This document shows positions 22,242 through 31,170 of a stretch of 53,031 nt of DNA, one piece after another. The position numbers and the translations under genes are program-made. Position 1 is the first letter of the stretch, and every line of letters starts with the position of its first letter. The notes beneath the pieces were generated by a model, which searched no databases, was not told where the DNA came from, and saw nothing but the letters and a program-made list of their open reading frames with translations. Source of the stretch: Clostridia bacterium (lineage in GTDB: Bacteria; Bacillota; Clostridia; Oscillospirales; CAG-272); NCBI GenBank assembly GCA_017533565.1, contig JAFXHU010000035.1:1-53031 (forward strand), read 5' to 3'.

Positions 22242-25200
22242 TTATGCTGCGGGGGTCTCCTCTTCTGCCTCGAGAAGCTCGTTGCAAAGCGTTAAGTAGT
22301 AGGTGTAAAGCGACTCGTATGCCTCGAATGCCGCCTTGTTGTCACCCTCAAGAGAGCCGTAAAGGCTTTCCAAGGAGCTGATTGTAGTTCTGATGTATTC
22401 AAGGCTGTCCTCGATATACGCCTCGTCACTGTAGTACAGGCTGTACTGATAGATAATGTAAGCGTATTCAAGGTCGATAAGTCCGAATATGACGTTTTGT
22501 ACCGCGTCGTTATATTCAGTATAAACAAACTCGTCGATTGCACCGTAGTAGCTGCTGTAGGAGCCGCCCTCCATAAGAAGGTGGTTGAGCTTTGCATCGG
22601 CGGAGAGCTTGCTGTACGCATTCATAATTGCGATAACCGTTTCGGCGTCAACAACGAATTCTATATCCTCGTAGAACAGGCTGTTGTAATACGGAACAAG
22701 GAGGTCGTACGCCAAATCAAAGAATTCCGCATAGCCAAACTCGTTATAGATGCTTATATCGCCAACCGCCGCGACAACGTACATTACGAAGTTGCTGCGA
22801 TATACGTCAACCATATAATCGTAGGTGTAGGCGTAGGTAACGGTTTCCTCCTCGCTTACCTGATACTCTATGACGTAAAGACGCTGGTGATAGAATGCCT
22901 TGATAATCTCCTCGTTACCGCTGTTGAGTATCGAGCTGGAAAGGCTTCTTGCTCTTTCATACGCGCTGAAGAAGATGTTGTAGAAGTAATAGCCCTCCTC
23001 GTCCATAAGCGCGTTGTCAATAGCGTATGACGCATCGTTCATAGCGACGATTGCGTCGTTAAGCTCGTCAAATACCTTCTGCCAGTCGCCAAGCTCTACC
23101 TCAACCTCGCCGTTTTCAAATACCGAAAGGACGCCTTCGCAGTTTGTCTTAAGGTCATCAAAGTAGCCAAGGAAGAGCTGTCTTTCCTCCTCGGATGCGA
23201 TTGCCGCAAAGCTGTCGCTGAAGGTCTGCATAGCATTCTTGTACTCCGCAATCCAGTCGTTCTTCTCGGTCCAGCCCTGCATATCAAATCTGCGGGAGTA
23301 GATTTCGTTAGCAAGCATAAGGGCGGAGTATGCCGCCTTTGCATTCTCGTCGGTAAGCTTGCTTGAGAAATATTCGTTAAGGTATCTGTTAAATCTAGCA
23401 ACGTATTCCGCGTTAGCATCTGCACCGTCAAAGGCGAACATAGGAGCTGCGGACATATAATAGGGCATAAGAGAGGAGAGGAACATATTCTGCTGCGTTT
23501 CGGTAAGAGAAAGGAACTGTGCAAGCATTTCTTCAACCGCCGCACCGAATTCGGGATTTGTTACGTATCCCTCCGCGTCGTCAATCTCAACCTTTACAGC
23601 AGCCATATATGCGTCCATAAGCGAATTGTATGCCTCAACGTCGAGAAGCGCGTGAGCAAGCTGCATTACGCCGCCAACGTAAATATCGTCGATAAGGTCG
23701 CTGAAGGTAACCGCGGATTCGTATCCGTCAAACACCGCGTTAACGGGAAGGCTGTAATAGAATACCGCGAGCATTTTTGCCTCCTCGGAGCTTTCCTCGG
23801 TAACTCCCGTAAACTCTACAACGTACTTAATAAGGCTGTAATAGTTGTAGAAGAATTCGGTTGTATCGTATTCGTAGCCGTATCCGATATAATCAAGCTG
23901 GGTAAGGACGGTGTTGATAAAGCTAACGAGATAATCAAAGCCCGTGGGGAGGCTTACGTATGCCATAACGTAAATTGCCTCTGCATCCTGTAAATTGTAG
24001 TAGTGGGTGTAAAGCGCATCGAAGGGCTTTATCCGGTCGTAATTTTCAAGCCAGGATGCCGCCTGCGCGTAAATCCAATAGTTTGTGGTGGAGATGTATT
24101 CGCCGTCCCTGATAAAGGCGTATAACGTTTCAACTCCGTCCTTGTAGGTTTCGGGGTCAAGCGTTGCCCAATCCGCGGGAATGAGAGGAAGGTAATTGTC
24201 GTAGAAGTCAAGCATATGCTCGAACATCGGAATCATTAGCGAGAACATTTCTCCGCCGACAACGGGAGTAAGTATGTACTTTTCCGCTTCCTCCGTCAAA
24301 GACTCGATGGAGGCGATTGCCATAAGCCTGTCGTACATTGTGTAGATGGGGCGGTCGGTTATCAAAAGACCCTCAAGCGCTGCCGCAACCGCCTCCCTGC
24401 TTTCACAGGTGAAGTAAATGTCCGCGCCGTAGAAATAGTCGTACTGATATTCAAACGCACCCGTGAAGCTCATAACGTCCTCCGCCCAAGCGTTGTAGCC
24501 GTAGATAAGTGCGGCACGCGCTACGGTCAAAAGGTCGGAATCCTTGATGAGAAGGGAGTCCGCCTTCGAGAGGTCGGCGTAAAGCTCCATAAGCGTGAGC
24601 GCAAGCTCTCCAAGCTCCTCGCTTACCTCGGGGATATTGTTATCCTCGAAATCAAGCTCGGCAAATTTGGAGATGTTGTCGTTAAACATCGACACGCTCG
24701 TGTAGGTTATTTTAATATTGAAGGAATAGGACCCGTCACCGAAAAGCACGGTGATTGTTTGGTCCTTCGTGGGATTTTCCGAATTAACAACCGAAAGGTC
24801 AAAGCCCTCTACGGTTACGCCCTCGTCGGTAAGCTTAACGTCCCTTGTGATTTTGCCGCCGTTACCCGAAAGGGTGAGGTAGCCGCCGTCAAGCGCGAGA
24901 GCCTCCTCGTGGCTGTTGTAGGATTTTTTGTTCGGTGCGCGAAGCGTTACGCTTTCAATATCGTAAATATTAACGGTAAACTTCGCCTCGTAGGAATATT
25001 CTCCGCTTACGTACTTTGCGGTTGCGAGAAGTCCGTTGCCTACGCAGGAGGAATCAAAGTCCTCTACCGTAACCTCGCTGTTGTTGAGAAGAACGGTGTA
25101 GGTTGTGCCGTCGTTTCTCGTGATACGAAGGCGACCCTTTGATTTGTTGAACTCGTCACCTACGAGATAGTCGGATACGTAGTCAACGACCTGCATTCTT

Positions 25201-25514
25201 TCAACGACCGTAACGGTAAGCTTGGTAGAGCCGCCGTTGTAGGAAACCGTGATTTCCTGCTCGCCGAGCTTGTTTTTGTCAAAGCCCGATACCGAAACGC
25301 CGTCGGCGTTCATTGCGATTTCCTCGGTCTTCTTTCCCGTTTTTACGAGAAGAGTACCCTTGGATAAGTCAAGCTCCTCGCCCAATACGTGTACGAGCTG
25401 GGGCTGTGCATCCTCTTTAACCGAGATTTCGGAGTCGGACTTACAGGAAACCGATACCGCCAAAACCGTTGCGATTAGGAGGACAAGCAATATGATTTTA
25501 CCTAACTTTTTCAT
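22242..25514 (-). CDS. Large lipoprotein with N-terminal Big_3 Ig-like domains
   Basis: 1090 residues. Signal peptide with lipobox VSVSC, lipidated Cys24. Residues about 37-275 are three Ig-like domains of the bacterial group 3 type (LGEELDLSKGTLLVKTGKK, then GFDKNKLGEQEITVSYNGG; the pattern returns twice). The remaining 800 residues are Tyr/Ala/Glu-rich and mainly helical, with no motif I recognise. GAGGTATAT precedes the ATG. It is the last gene of the MoxR/VWA operon, 43 bp after the LRR lipoprotein, and ends at a strong terminator. It is presumably displayed on the outer face of the membrane as a ligand binder or adhesin; that is an inference. Confidence 0.82.
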   Translation of the reverse strand: MKKLGKIILLVLLIATVLAVSVSCKSDSEISVKEDAQPQLVHVLGEELDLSKGTLLVKTGKKTEEIAMNADGVSVSGFDKNKLGEQEITVSYNGGSTKLTVTVVERMQVVDYVSDYLVGDEFNKSKGRLRITRNDGTTYTVLLNNSEVTVEDFDSSCVGNGLLATAKYVSGEYSYEAKFTVNIYDIESVTLRAPNKKSYNSHEEALALDGGYLTLSGNGGKITRDVKLTDEGVTVEGFDLSVVNSENPTKDQTITVLFGDGSYSFNIKITYTSVSMFNDNISKFAELDFEDNNIPEVSEELGELALTLMELYADLSKADSLLIKDSDLLTVARAALIYGYNAWAEDVMSFTGAFEYQYDYFYGADIYFTCESREAVAAALEGLLITDRPIYTMYDRLMAIASIESLTEEAEKYILTPVVGGEMFSLMIPMFEHMLDFYDNYLPLIPADWATLDPETYKDGVETLYAFIRDGEYISTTNYWIYAQAASWLENYDRIKPFDALYTHYYNLQDAEAIYVMAYVSLPTGFDYLVSFINTVLTQLDYIGYGYEYDTTEFFYNYYSLIKYVVEFTGVTEESSEEAKMLAVFYYSLPVNAVFDGYESAVTFSDLIDDIYVGGVMQLAHALLDVEAYNSLMDAYMAAVKVEIDDAEGYVTNPEFGAAVEEMLAQFLSLTETQQNMFLSSLMPYYMSAAPMFAFDGADANAEYVARFNRYLNEYFSSKLTDENAKAAYSALMLANEIYSRRFDMQGWTEKNDWIAEYKNAMQTFSDSFAAIASEEERQLFLGYFDDLKTNCEGVLSVFENGEVEVELGDWQKVFDELNDAIVAMNDASYAIDNALMDEEGYYFYNIFFSAYERARSLSSSILNSGNEEIIKAFYHQRLYVIEYQVSEEETVTYAYTYDYMVDVYRSNFVMYVVAAVGDISIYNEFGYAEFFDLAYDLLVPYYNSLFYEDIEFVVDAETVIAIMNAYSKLSADAKLNHLLMEGGSYSSYYGAIDEFVYTEYNDAVQNVIFGLIDLEYAYIIYQYSLYYSDEAYIEDSLEYIRTTISSLESLYGSLEGDNKAAFEAYESLYTYYLTLCNELLEAEEETPAA

Positions 25515-25557
25515 ATATACCTCTTGTTTTATAAAATACCTTTAAATTGTATACGTG

Positions 25558-28359
25558 TTAATTTGTCTCGCCAAGCTCTTCGTATTCGGGGATTTTCTCA
25601 TATATGGCGAAATATGTAGCTCCGTTTTCCGCACCGTAAATGCTTTCTGCAGTGTACTGTGCCTCGGTGGAGCCGCTTTTGCTTGACCAACCGACGAAGG
25701 TATAGCCCTTCAAAATAGGAGCAGATAACGTATTGCTGCTGTTTTTGTTTGTAATTGCGCCGGGCTTCTTTTCAAAGCCGACAACGTAGTCCTTGCTTTG
25801 TGAAAGGGTACAGCCCCATACCACGGGACGGTAGGAGGAATTCCAATATTTTTCAAAGCCGTCGGGTGCGGAGTCGTACTCGGTATAAACCGTAAGAGAG
25901 GTACAGCCGTAAAAGGCGTGCTTGTCAATGTCGGTTACGCTTTCCGGAATTACTATGCTCGTAAGGGAGGACCAGCCTCTGAATGCCTGCTTTCCTATCA
26001 CCTTAAGCGTGGTGGGGAGAATAAGCTCCTTAACCCCGCTAATTCCGTAGAAGGCGTATTTCTCTATCTCGTAAGCTCCGCCGAGGCTAACCTCCGTGAC
26101 CGCCCCGCATTTATAGAAGGCGTACTCGCCAACCGTCTTAAGGCTTTCGGGAAGGTGGATTTGCTTAAGCCTTTCGCACTTGTAAAAGGCTCGCGAGCCG
26201 ATTTCTTCAATTGCCGTGCCAAAGCTTACCGCTTCAAGCGACTCGCACTGATAGAAGGCTCTTTCGCCAATCAGCTCCACTTCGTTTCCGAGCCGAACTT
26301 CGCGAAGGGATACGAAGCCGTGAAAGGCATGCTCCTCTATAACCCTGACGCCGTCACCGATAATTAAAATATCTATTCCCTTGTAGGAGGATTCGGTGCT
26401 TCCGTCGCTGAGCGATGCTACAAGCTTCTCTCCGCAGCCGTAAAAGGCGTATGCTCCGATATATTCAACGCTCGACGGAATGATAAGGGTATCGTTAGCC
26501 GTATCAACCTCATCGTCGTAATATACGCTTGCACACTTGTAGAAGGCGGAGCGCCCGATGTGCTTTAGCATAGGGGGAAGATTAAACAGCTTAAGGCTGT
26601 CGCAATGGTAGAAGGTATAATCCTCTATAATCTCAAGAGTTTCGGGAAGCACGACCGTCGTAAGCTTTACGCACTGGTAAAACGCGGAGCGCCCGATAGT
26701 CTTTACGGAGGAGGGAATTGTGATGGAATAAAGCTGCTTGCATTTGTAGAAGGCGTAGTTGGATATGCCAACCGTGCCGTCGTTGATACTAACGTCGCTT
26801 CTTACGTTTTCGTTGAAGTCAACTACCCACTTGTCGGCGTAAACAACGCCCGTATAGCAGTTGTTGTAAATTGCCGTCCCCCTGAAAGCGTAGGAGCCGA
26901 TGCTCTTTACCGTATCGGGAATTACTATTTTTTCAAGAGAGCTGCAATCGCGAAAGGCGTAGCTTTCTATTACCTCGAGGCTGCTTTCCACAAGAGTGCC
27001 AAGCTCGTAATCGCAGGAGCCGAGAATAATGCTCGAAAGGCTCTCGCAATAGTCGAATGCCTGCTTTCCTATAACCTCGACGCCCGAGCCGATGACAACG
27101 TAGCTGATTTTAGAGCCTGCAAAGGCGCACGCGCCGATACGCTTTACGCTGTTTGGTAAATCCACGCTCGTAACAGTGCTGTTGGCGGAAAGCGCGTAAT
27201 TTGCGATTCCCACCGTGCCGTCCGCCACCGATACGTAGGTAACGGTGGTATCCTTAAGACCGAGGAACCATTTGCCGACGTAAACCTCGTTTGTTTCGGA
27301 GCTCGACCAAATGGGCGTATCCTCGAAGGCGGAAAGTCCGATTTCCTCGATTGCATCACCGATGGTAACGCTTTGAAGGGCGGAGCATTTATAAAACGCT
27401 TTCTCGCCTATAATTTTGAGCGCGTCGCCGAGGATTACCGACTCGATAAGCGGCAAGCCCGCAAAGGCGCAATCCGAAAGCTCGGTAAGACCGTCACCGA
27501 CCGAAAGCTCGGTTACGCTCTCGCAGTTTGAGAATGCGTATTCTCCGATTGTCTTGACGCTGCTCGGAATATTTATTTCGGTAAGAGAGGCACAGTCGGT
27601 AAAGGCTCTGTCACCGATTACCCCGACGCTCTCGCCGATTGTAAGGCTGCTGATTTTTGCACAGTAGGCAAAGGCGCTTGCGGGGATTTCGGTTACTCCG
27701 CTCGGAATAACGACGTCACAGGAAAGCGCGCGACAGCCCGAGAAGGCGTTCTCGCCCAAAGAGGTAAGTCCCTCGGGAATGTTGACCGAGGTAAGGTAGG
27801 AGCAGTTGGAGAAGGCGTACTCGCCTATCGTCCTTATACTGTCGGGAAGCGTTACCGTGTCGATATCGCTTTTGTTGAAAAATGCCTTTTTGCCGATTGC
27901 GGTGACGGGCTTTCCTCTGTATCTTTCGGGGATAACGATATTACCCGTTGCGATACCCTTGCCCGAAACCTCGTATTCCGTACCGCCGTTTATGAGTGTG
28001 AACACCATACCCGGCTCGGCTTCTCTTACGAACTCCTTGGAGGCAGACCATTTGGAGTCCCTGCTAACGCCGTCCTTGCCGTTAGCCATTACGGTTATCG
28101 TATATTTTCCTACGCCAAGCGAGGAAAGAGAGTAGGAGTTTTTGCTTGAGATTACCTCCTTTACCTCTCCGTTTTCGTTTTCTATGCTGATTGTATACAT
28201 ACGTGCGCCCTTTACCGTCTTCCAGGAAAGGACGAGGGTTGCCTCGTCGATTTCGACGTTTTCGGGCTTTGGCAATGCCTTTGCTTGGTTACACGAGCAT
28301 ACCGCCAGCAAGCAACAAATTATTAAGCTGAATAATATTAGTAAACGAAATACTTTCAT
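25558..28359 (-). CDS. BspA-type LRR lipoprotein
   Basis: 933 residues; AAAGGAG lies six bases before the ATG. Signal peptide with a likely lipobox ending at Cys23 (VCSC). Residues about 30-110 form a fibronectin III-like domain (VLSWKTVKGARMYTISIENE), about 130-840 are LRR_5 repeats (I..YAF..C..L..V.IP..V), and about 860-920 carry an InlB/Listeria-Bacteroides repeat (ILKGYTFVGWSSKSG). Such proteins bind host or microbial surface molecules in oral and gut bacteria. Sixth gene of the operon led by MoxR-type genes. A perfect hairpin separates it from the VWA gene upstream. Confidence 0.88.
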   Translation of the reverse strand: MKVFRLLILFSLIICCLLAVCSCNQAKALPKPENVEIDEATLVLSWKTVKGARMYTISIENENGEVKEVISSKNSYSLSSLGVGKYTITVMANGKDGVSRDSKWSASKEFVREAEPGMVFTLINGGTEYEVSGKGIATGNIVIPERYRGKPVTAIGKKAFFNKSDIDTVTLPDSIRTIGEYAFSNCSYLTSVNIPEGLTSLGENAFSGCRALSCDVVIPSGVTEIPASAFAYCAKISSLTIGESVGVIGDRAFTDCASLTEINIPSSVKTIGEYAFSNCESVTELSVGDGLTELSDCAFAGLPLIESVILGDALKIIGEKAFYKCSALQSVTIGDAIEEIGLSAFEDTPIWSSSETNEVYVGKWFLGLKDTTVTYVSVADGTVGIANYALSANSTVTSVDLPNSVKRIGACAFAGSKISYVVIGSGVEVIGKQAFDYCESLSSIILGSCDYELGTLVESSLEVIESYAFRDCSSLEKIVIPDTVKSIGSYAFRGTAIYNNCYTGVVYADKWVVDFNENVRSDVSINDGTVGISNYAFYKCKQLYSITIPSSVKTIGRSAFYQCVKLTTVVLPETLEIIEDYTFYHCDSLKLFNLPPMLKHIGRSAFYKCASVYYDDEVDTANDTLIIPSSVEYIGAYAFYGCGEKLVASLSDGSTESSYKGIDILIIGDGVRVIEEHAFHGFVSLREVRLGNEVELIGERAFYQCESLEAVSFGTAIEEIGSRAFYKCERLKQIHLPESLKTVGEYAFYKCGAVTEVSLGGAYEIEKYAFYGISGVKELILPTTLKVIGKQAFRGWSSLTSIVIPESVTDIDKHAFYGCTSLTVYTEYDSAPDGFEKYWNSSYRPVVWGCTLSQSKDYVVGFEKKPGAITNKNSSNTLSAPILKGYTFVGWSSKSGSTEAQYTAESIYGAENGATYFAIYEKIPEYEELGETN

Positions 28360-28381
28360 TCGTCGCTCCTTTCAAGTATTT

Positions 28382-28405
28382 CCTTGCCGCAAAAATGCGG
28401 CAAGG
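28382..28405 (-). other. Intercistronic hairpin
   Basis: CCTTGCCGCA (28382-28391) pairs perfectly with TGCGGCAAGG (28396-28405). It lies between the double-VWA gene and the LRR lipoprotein gene and is not followed by T residues on the minus strand, so it may be a stabilising or processing element rather than a terminator. Confidence 0.7.
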
Positions 28406-28417
28406 CTCGTGCAAAGG

Positions 28418-31153
28418 CTATGCCTTTCTTTTTGCATCGTCTGCTTTTTTCATTTTATGCTCTTTGATAAGCTCGTGGGGCCACTTGAATTTAAACTTGC
28501 GAACCGCAACGTCGATAAGGACCGCTACGATAGCAATAATAAGCAGTACGACACGCGGGTCGTATTCCATTTTCACCGTTTTATCAAAGCCGTTAAACGC
28601 TTCTGCTGCGTCCTCAAGCTCCGCGCCCTTTCCGTCGCTTGCTATGGCGGCAAGAAGCTCCGCGCCGAGGGGTGTTCTGTCGTTCGCAAGGCTGTATTCC
28701 TCGGAGTAGGAGAAGGTGTGGTGAATTGAGAATTCCGAAATAAGAGCCTCGTATTCGTCGTATCTTTTGATTATTATTTCGTAAAGTCCCGCGTCCTTTA
28801 TCTCGAATACAAAGCGTCTGTTGCCCTCCGCCACGGTCACGGGAATACCCTTTTCCATAAGGTCAACGAGAGAATCGGAAAGCGGCTTAACCTCCACCTC
28901 TACTCTGTTGTCCTCGGGCACGCCGTAAACGGTGATTTGGTTGGTGTAGTTATCGCTTTTTAAAATGTATTCTATTCCGTCCGCCCGAATATCGTGGGTG
29001 GGGAACAGGCCGTCAACTATGTTGAGGATTATCGCCTGTCCGATAATATCGTCAAGGAATGCCCTCGACCACTCTCCGTTAAGGTCGGACATAAAGCTTC
29101 CGACGTTACCCTCGCCGTATTGCCACTGTGCGTATATGGGAACGTACTCGCCCATAAGGGGGACAACCGCACCCTCCTTTTTGACCGTGCCGTAATAGCC
29201 CGAAAGCTTTGGAAGTGCCGAATTGTCGATGCCCGAAACGACGGGCGTTTTATCCTTTATGGTAAGGTTGAATTCCTTGCCGTAGGCAATCTCCGCGATA
29301 GCCTCAAGCGCAAGGTCATTCTGCATTATCTCGGGAATCTTCTTATAATCGGTAACGTTGTGGTGCGCGCCTCCGCCCTTTTCGGCGGTTTCATCCATAG
29401 CGGAAATGTCGCTGTCGCTCATAGAGCCGACGGTAATTATCGACATCGTTATGTTGTTTTCGGCTAAATTTGCCTCTATATAAGCTCCGTAGGTTTCAAG
29501 CCTGTCGGACGGCTTACCGTCCGTAACCATAATGATATGCTTCTTTTCTACGTTTTCAATAACCTGGAGGGCTTTTCCCGCGCTTATAATAGCGTCGGTA
29601 AACACCGTGTCACCCATATCCTGGCTTTTTCTCAAATTGTCGATAGTATCGCGGATTTGCTCCTTTTGGGAAACGGGAATAATCTTTTGCTGCTCGCTCG
29701 CCGATGCCTGGAAGGTCATAATTCCGCAGAAATCCCTCGGGCTGAGTGAGTCAAGGCACGCCTCCGCACCGTCAAGCGCAAGGTCGTATTTGGTTTCTCC
29801 GCCAACCTCCTCCGCCATAGAGCCGGAAGCATCGACGACAATCATTACCGCAACGGGTGGAGTAAAGTCGATTGCACTTACGGGAAGCATCTGCTTATAG
29901 TAGGTGGAGCTTTCAAGGTCCACTCTGTTATACGCGTGCGGAATAGGCTTTGAAACGGTGCCGTCGTTATATCCGCCGACCGTGAAAAGTCCGCCGCCAA
30001 GGTCGTAAACGAACCTGTTGAGAAGCTCCTCAAAGCCCGCGGGCATATCGCTGTACGCGATGTTCACGAGAATAACCTGCTCGTATTTTGCAAGCTCCTC
30101 GATATCTCTCGGGATTTGGCTGAAATCGTTCTGAATGCTGAGCGTCGTAACGTTGTAGCTGTCACCGAATACCGCCTGCATCTCCGCGGATTCGCCCGCG
30201 TATTTTTCGATAAGAAGAATATTGTTAAATTCCTGTATGTTTACAAAGGTATGGTAGGCGTTGTTTTGCACCACCGTATCCGTTTTGCTCTCTATTTTAA
30301 AGTCAAGCTCGTGAAGTCCGCGCTCGTCAAGCGAGATTTCAAGAGGGATATGCATCTCGTTGCTCGTAAGGGTAATCTCCGCCTCGCCAACCGCTTTGCC
30401 GTTATCGGTAAAGGAAAGGGTAACGGGAATTTCGCTCTTGATATCAACGTTTGTTTTGATGTACATATCAATCTGGAAGGGAAGACCGAGGACGAAATGC
30501 TGCTCGGGAATGGATACCGAAAGAATTTGAACGTCGTTTTCGTTGTCCGCGGGGTAGTGGACGGTATCAACCTTAATTCCGTGGTGCGAGGAGATTGACT
30601 TTATAACCGACAACGCCTCTCCGTCGGTTTCAACACCGTCGGAAATCAGGACGATTTTTCCGCTTTCGGGGTGGTTAAACAGCCCCTTCGCATATTCGAG
30701 CGCCCCCGCAATGTTGGAGGCGGAGGTGTCGGGGTCCTCGGATTCCGCGTAAGCGGTGATAAGCCTCTCCGTGTCGTCGGAAAGCTCCGCCACGTATTTT
30801 TGGTCATAGCCAAACTTTACAATTCCGACGTTGTATTCGCCGTCCGCAACGTTGACTACGGATTCAACGAAGCTGTCCTTTTCCTGTCTTTCGGTTTCAC
30901 CGCTTTCGGATACGTCAACGAGGAGGATTACCTCGTTTTTAACGTTGGGCGTTTCGTAAACGAAGCCGATGCCCGCCAAAAGGTTGACCGCAATAGTAGA
31001 GGCAACGAGGAACATAACGAGCGAAACGATACGGTTTCTCGTGCGGCGGTATTTTTTTGGAGTTACGAAATGCGGAATAAAGGCAAGCAGTAATATCGGA
31101 ATTAACAGCAACAGGAGCCAAGGGTGGCTGTATTCAATTTTAAAATGAGTCAT
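28418..31153 (-). CDS. Membrane protein with two VWA domains
   Basis: 911 residues. Two N-terminal helices (about 11-30 and 43-66), then a VWA domain with MIDAS DVSES (80-84), a beta-rich stretch, a GATase1-like segment (about 310-430), a second VWA domain with DASGS (441-445) and KHIIMVTDG, and a C-terminal helix (about 866-886) with a basic tail. The bulk is outside the membrane. This layout is seen in large BatB/YegL-like partners of MoxR systems. It begins 17 bp after the BatA-like gene. Two intact metal-dependent adhesion sites suggest binding of two protein partners, perhaps the lipoproteins encoded next. Function inferred. Confidence 0.85.
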   Translation of the reverse strand: MTHFKIEYSHPWLLLLLIPILLLAFIPHFVTPKKYRRTRNRIVSLVMFLVASTIAVNLLAGIGFVYETPNVKNEVILLVDVSESGETERQEKDSFVESVVNVADGEYNVGIVKFGYDQKYVAELSDDTERLITAYAESEDPDTSASNIAGALEYAKGLFNHPESGKIVLISDGVETDGEALSVIKSISSHHGIKVDTVHYPADNENDVQILSVSIPEQHFVLGLPFQIDMYIKTNVDIKSEIPVTLSFTDNGKAVGEAEITLTSNEMHIPLEISLDERGLHELDFKIESKTDTVVQNNAYHTFVNIQEFNNILLIEKYAGESAEMQAVFGDSYNVTTLSIQNDFSQIPRDIEELAKYEQVILVNIAYSDMPAGFEELLNRFVYDLGGGLFTVGGYNDGTVSKPIPHAYNRVDLESSTYYKQMLPVSAIDFTPPVAVMIVVDASGSMAEEVGGETKYDLALDGAEACLDSLSPRDFCGIMTFQASASEQQKIIPVSQKEQIRDTIDNLRKSQDMGDTVFTDAIISAGKALQVIENVEKKHIIMVTDGKPSDRLETYGAYIEANLAENNITMSIITVGSMSDSDISAMDETAEKGGGAHHNVTDYKKIPEIMQNDLALEAIAEIAYGKEFNLTIKDKTPVVSGIDNSALPKLSGYYGTVKKEGAVVPLMGEYVPIYAQWQYGEGNVGSFMSDLNGEWSRAFLDDIIGQAIILNIVDGLFPTHDIRADGIEYILKSDNYTNQITVYGVPEDNRVEVEVKPLSDSLVDLMEKGIPVTVAEGNRRFVFEIKDAGLYEIIIKRYDEYEALISEFSIHHTFSYSEEYSLANDRTPLGAELLAAIASDGKGAELEDAAEAFNGFDKTVKMEYDPRVVLLIIAIVAVLIDVAVRKFKFKWPHELIKEHKMKKADDAKRKA

Positions 31154-31170
31154 CTATATCCTTGCTCCTG

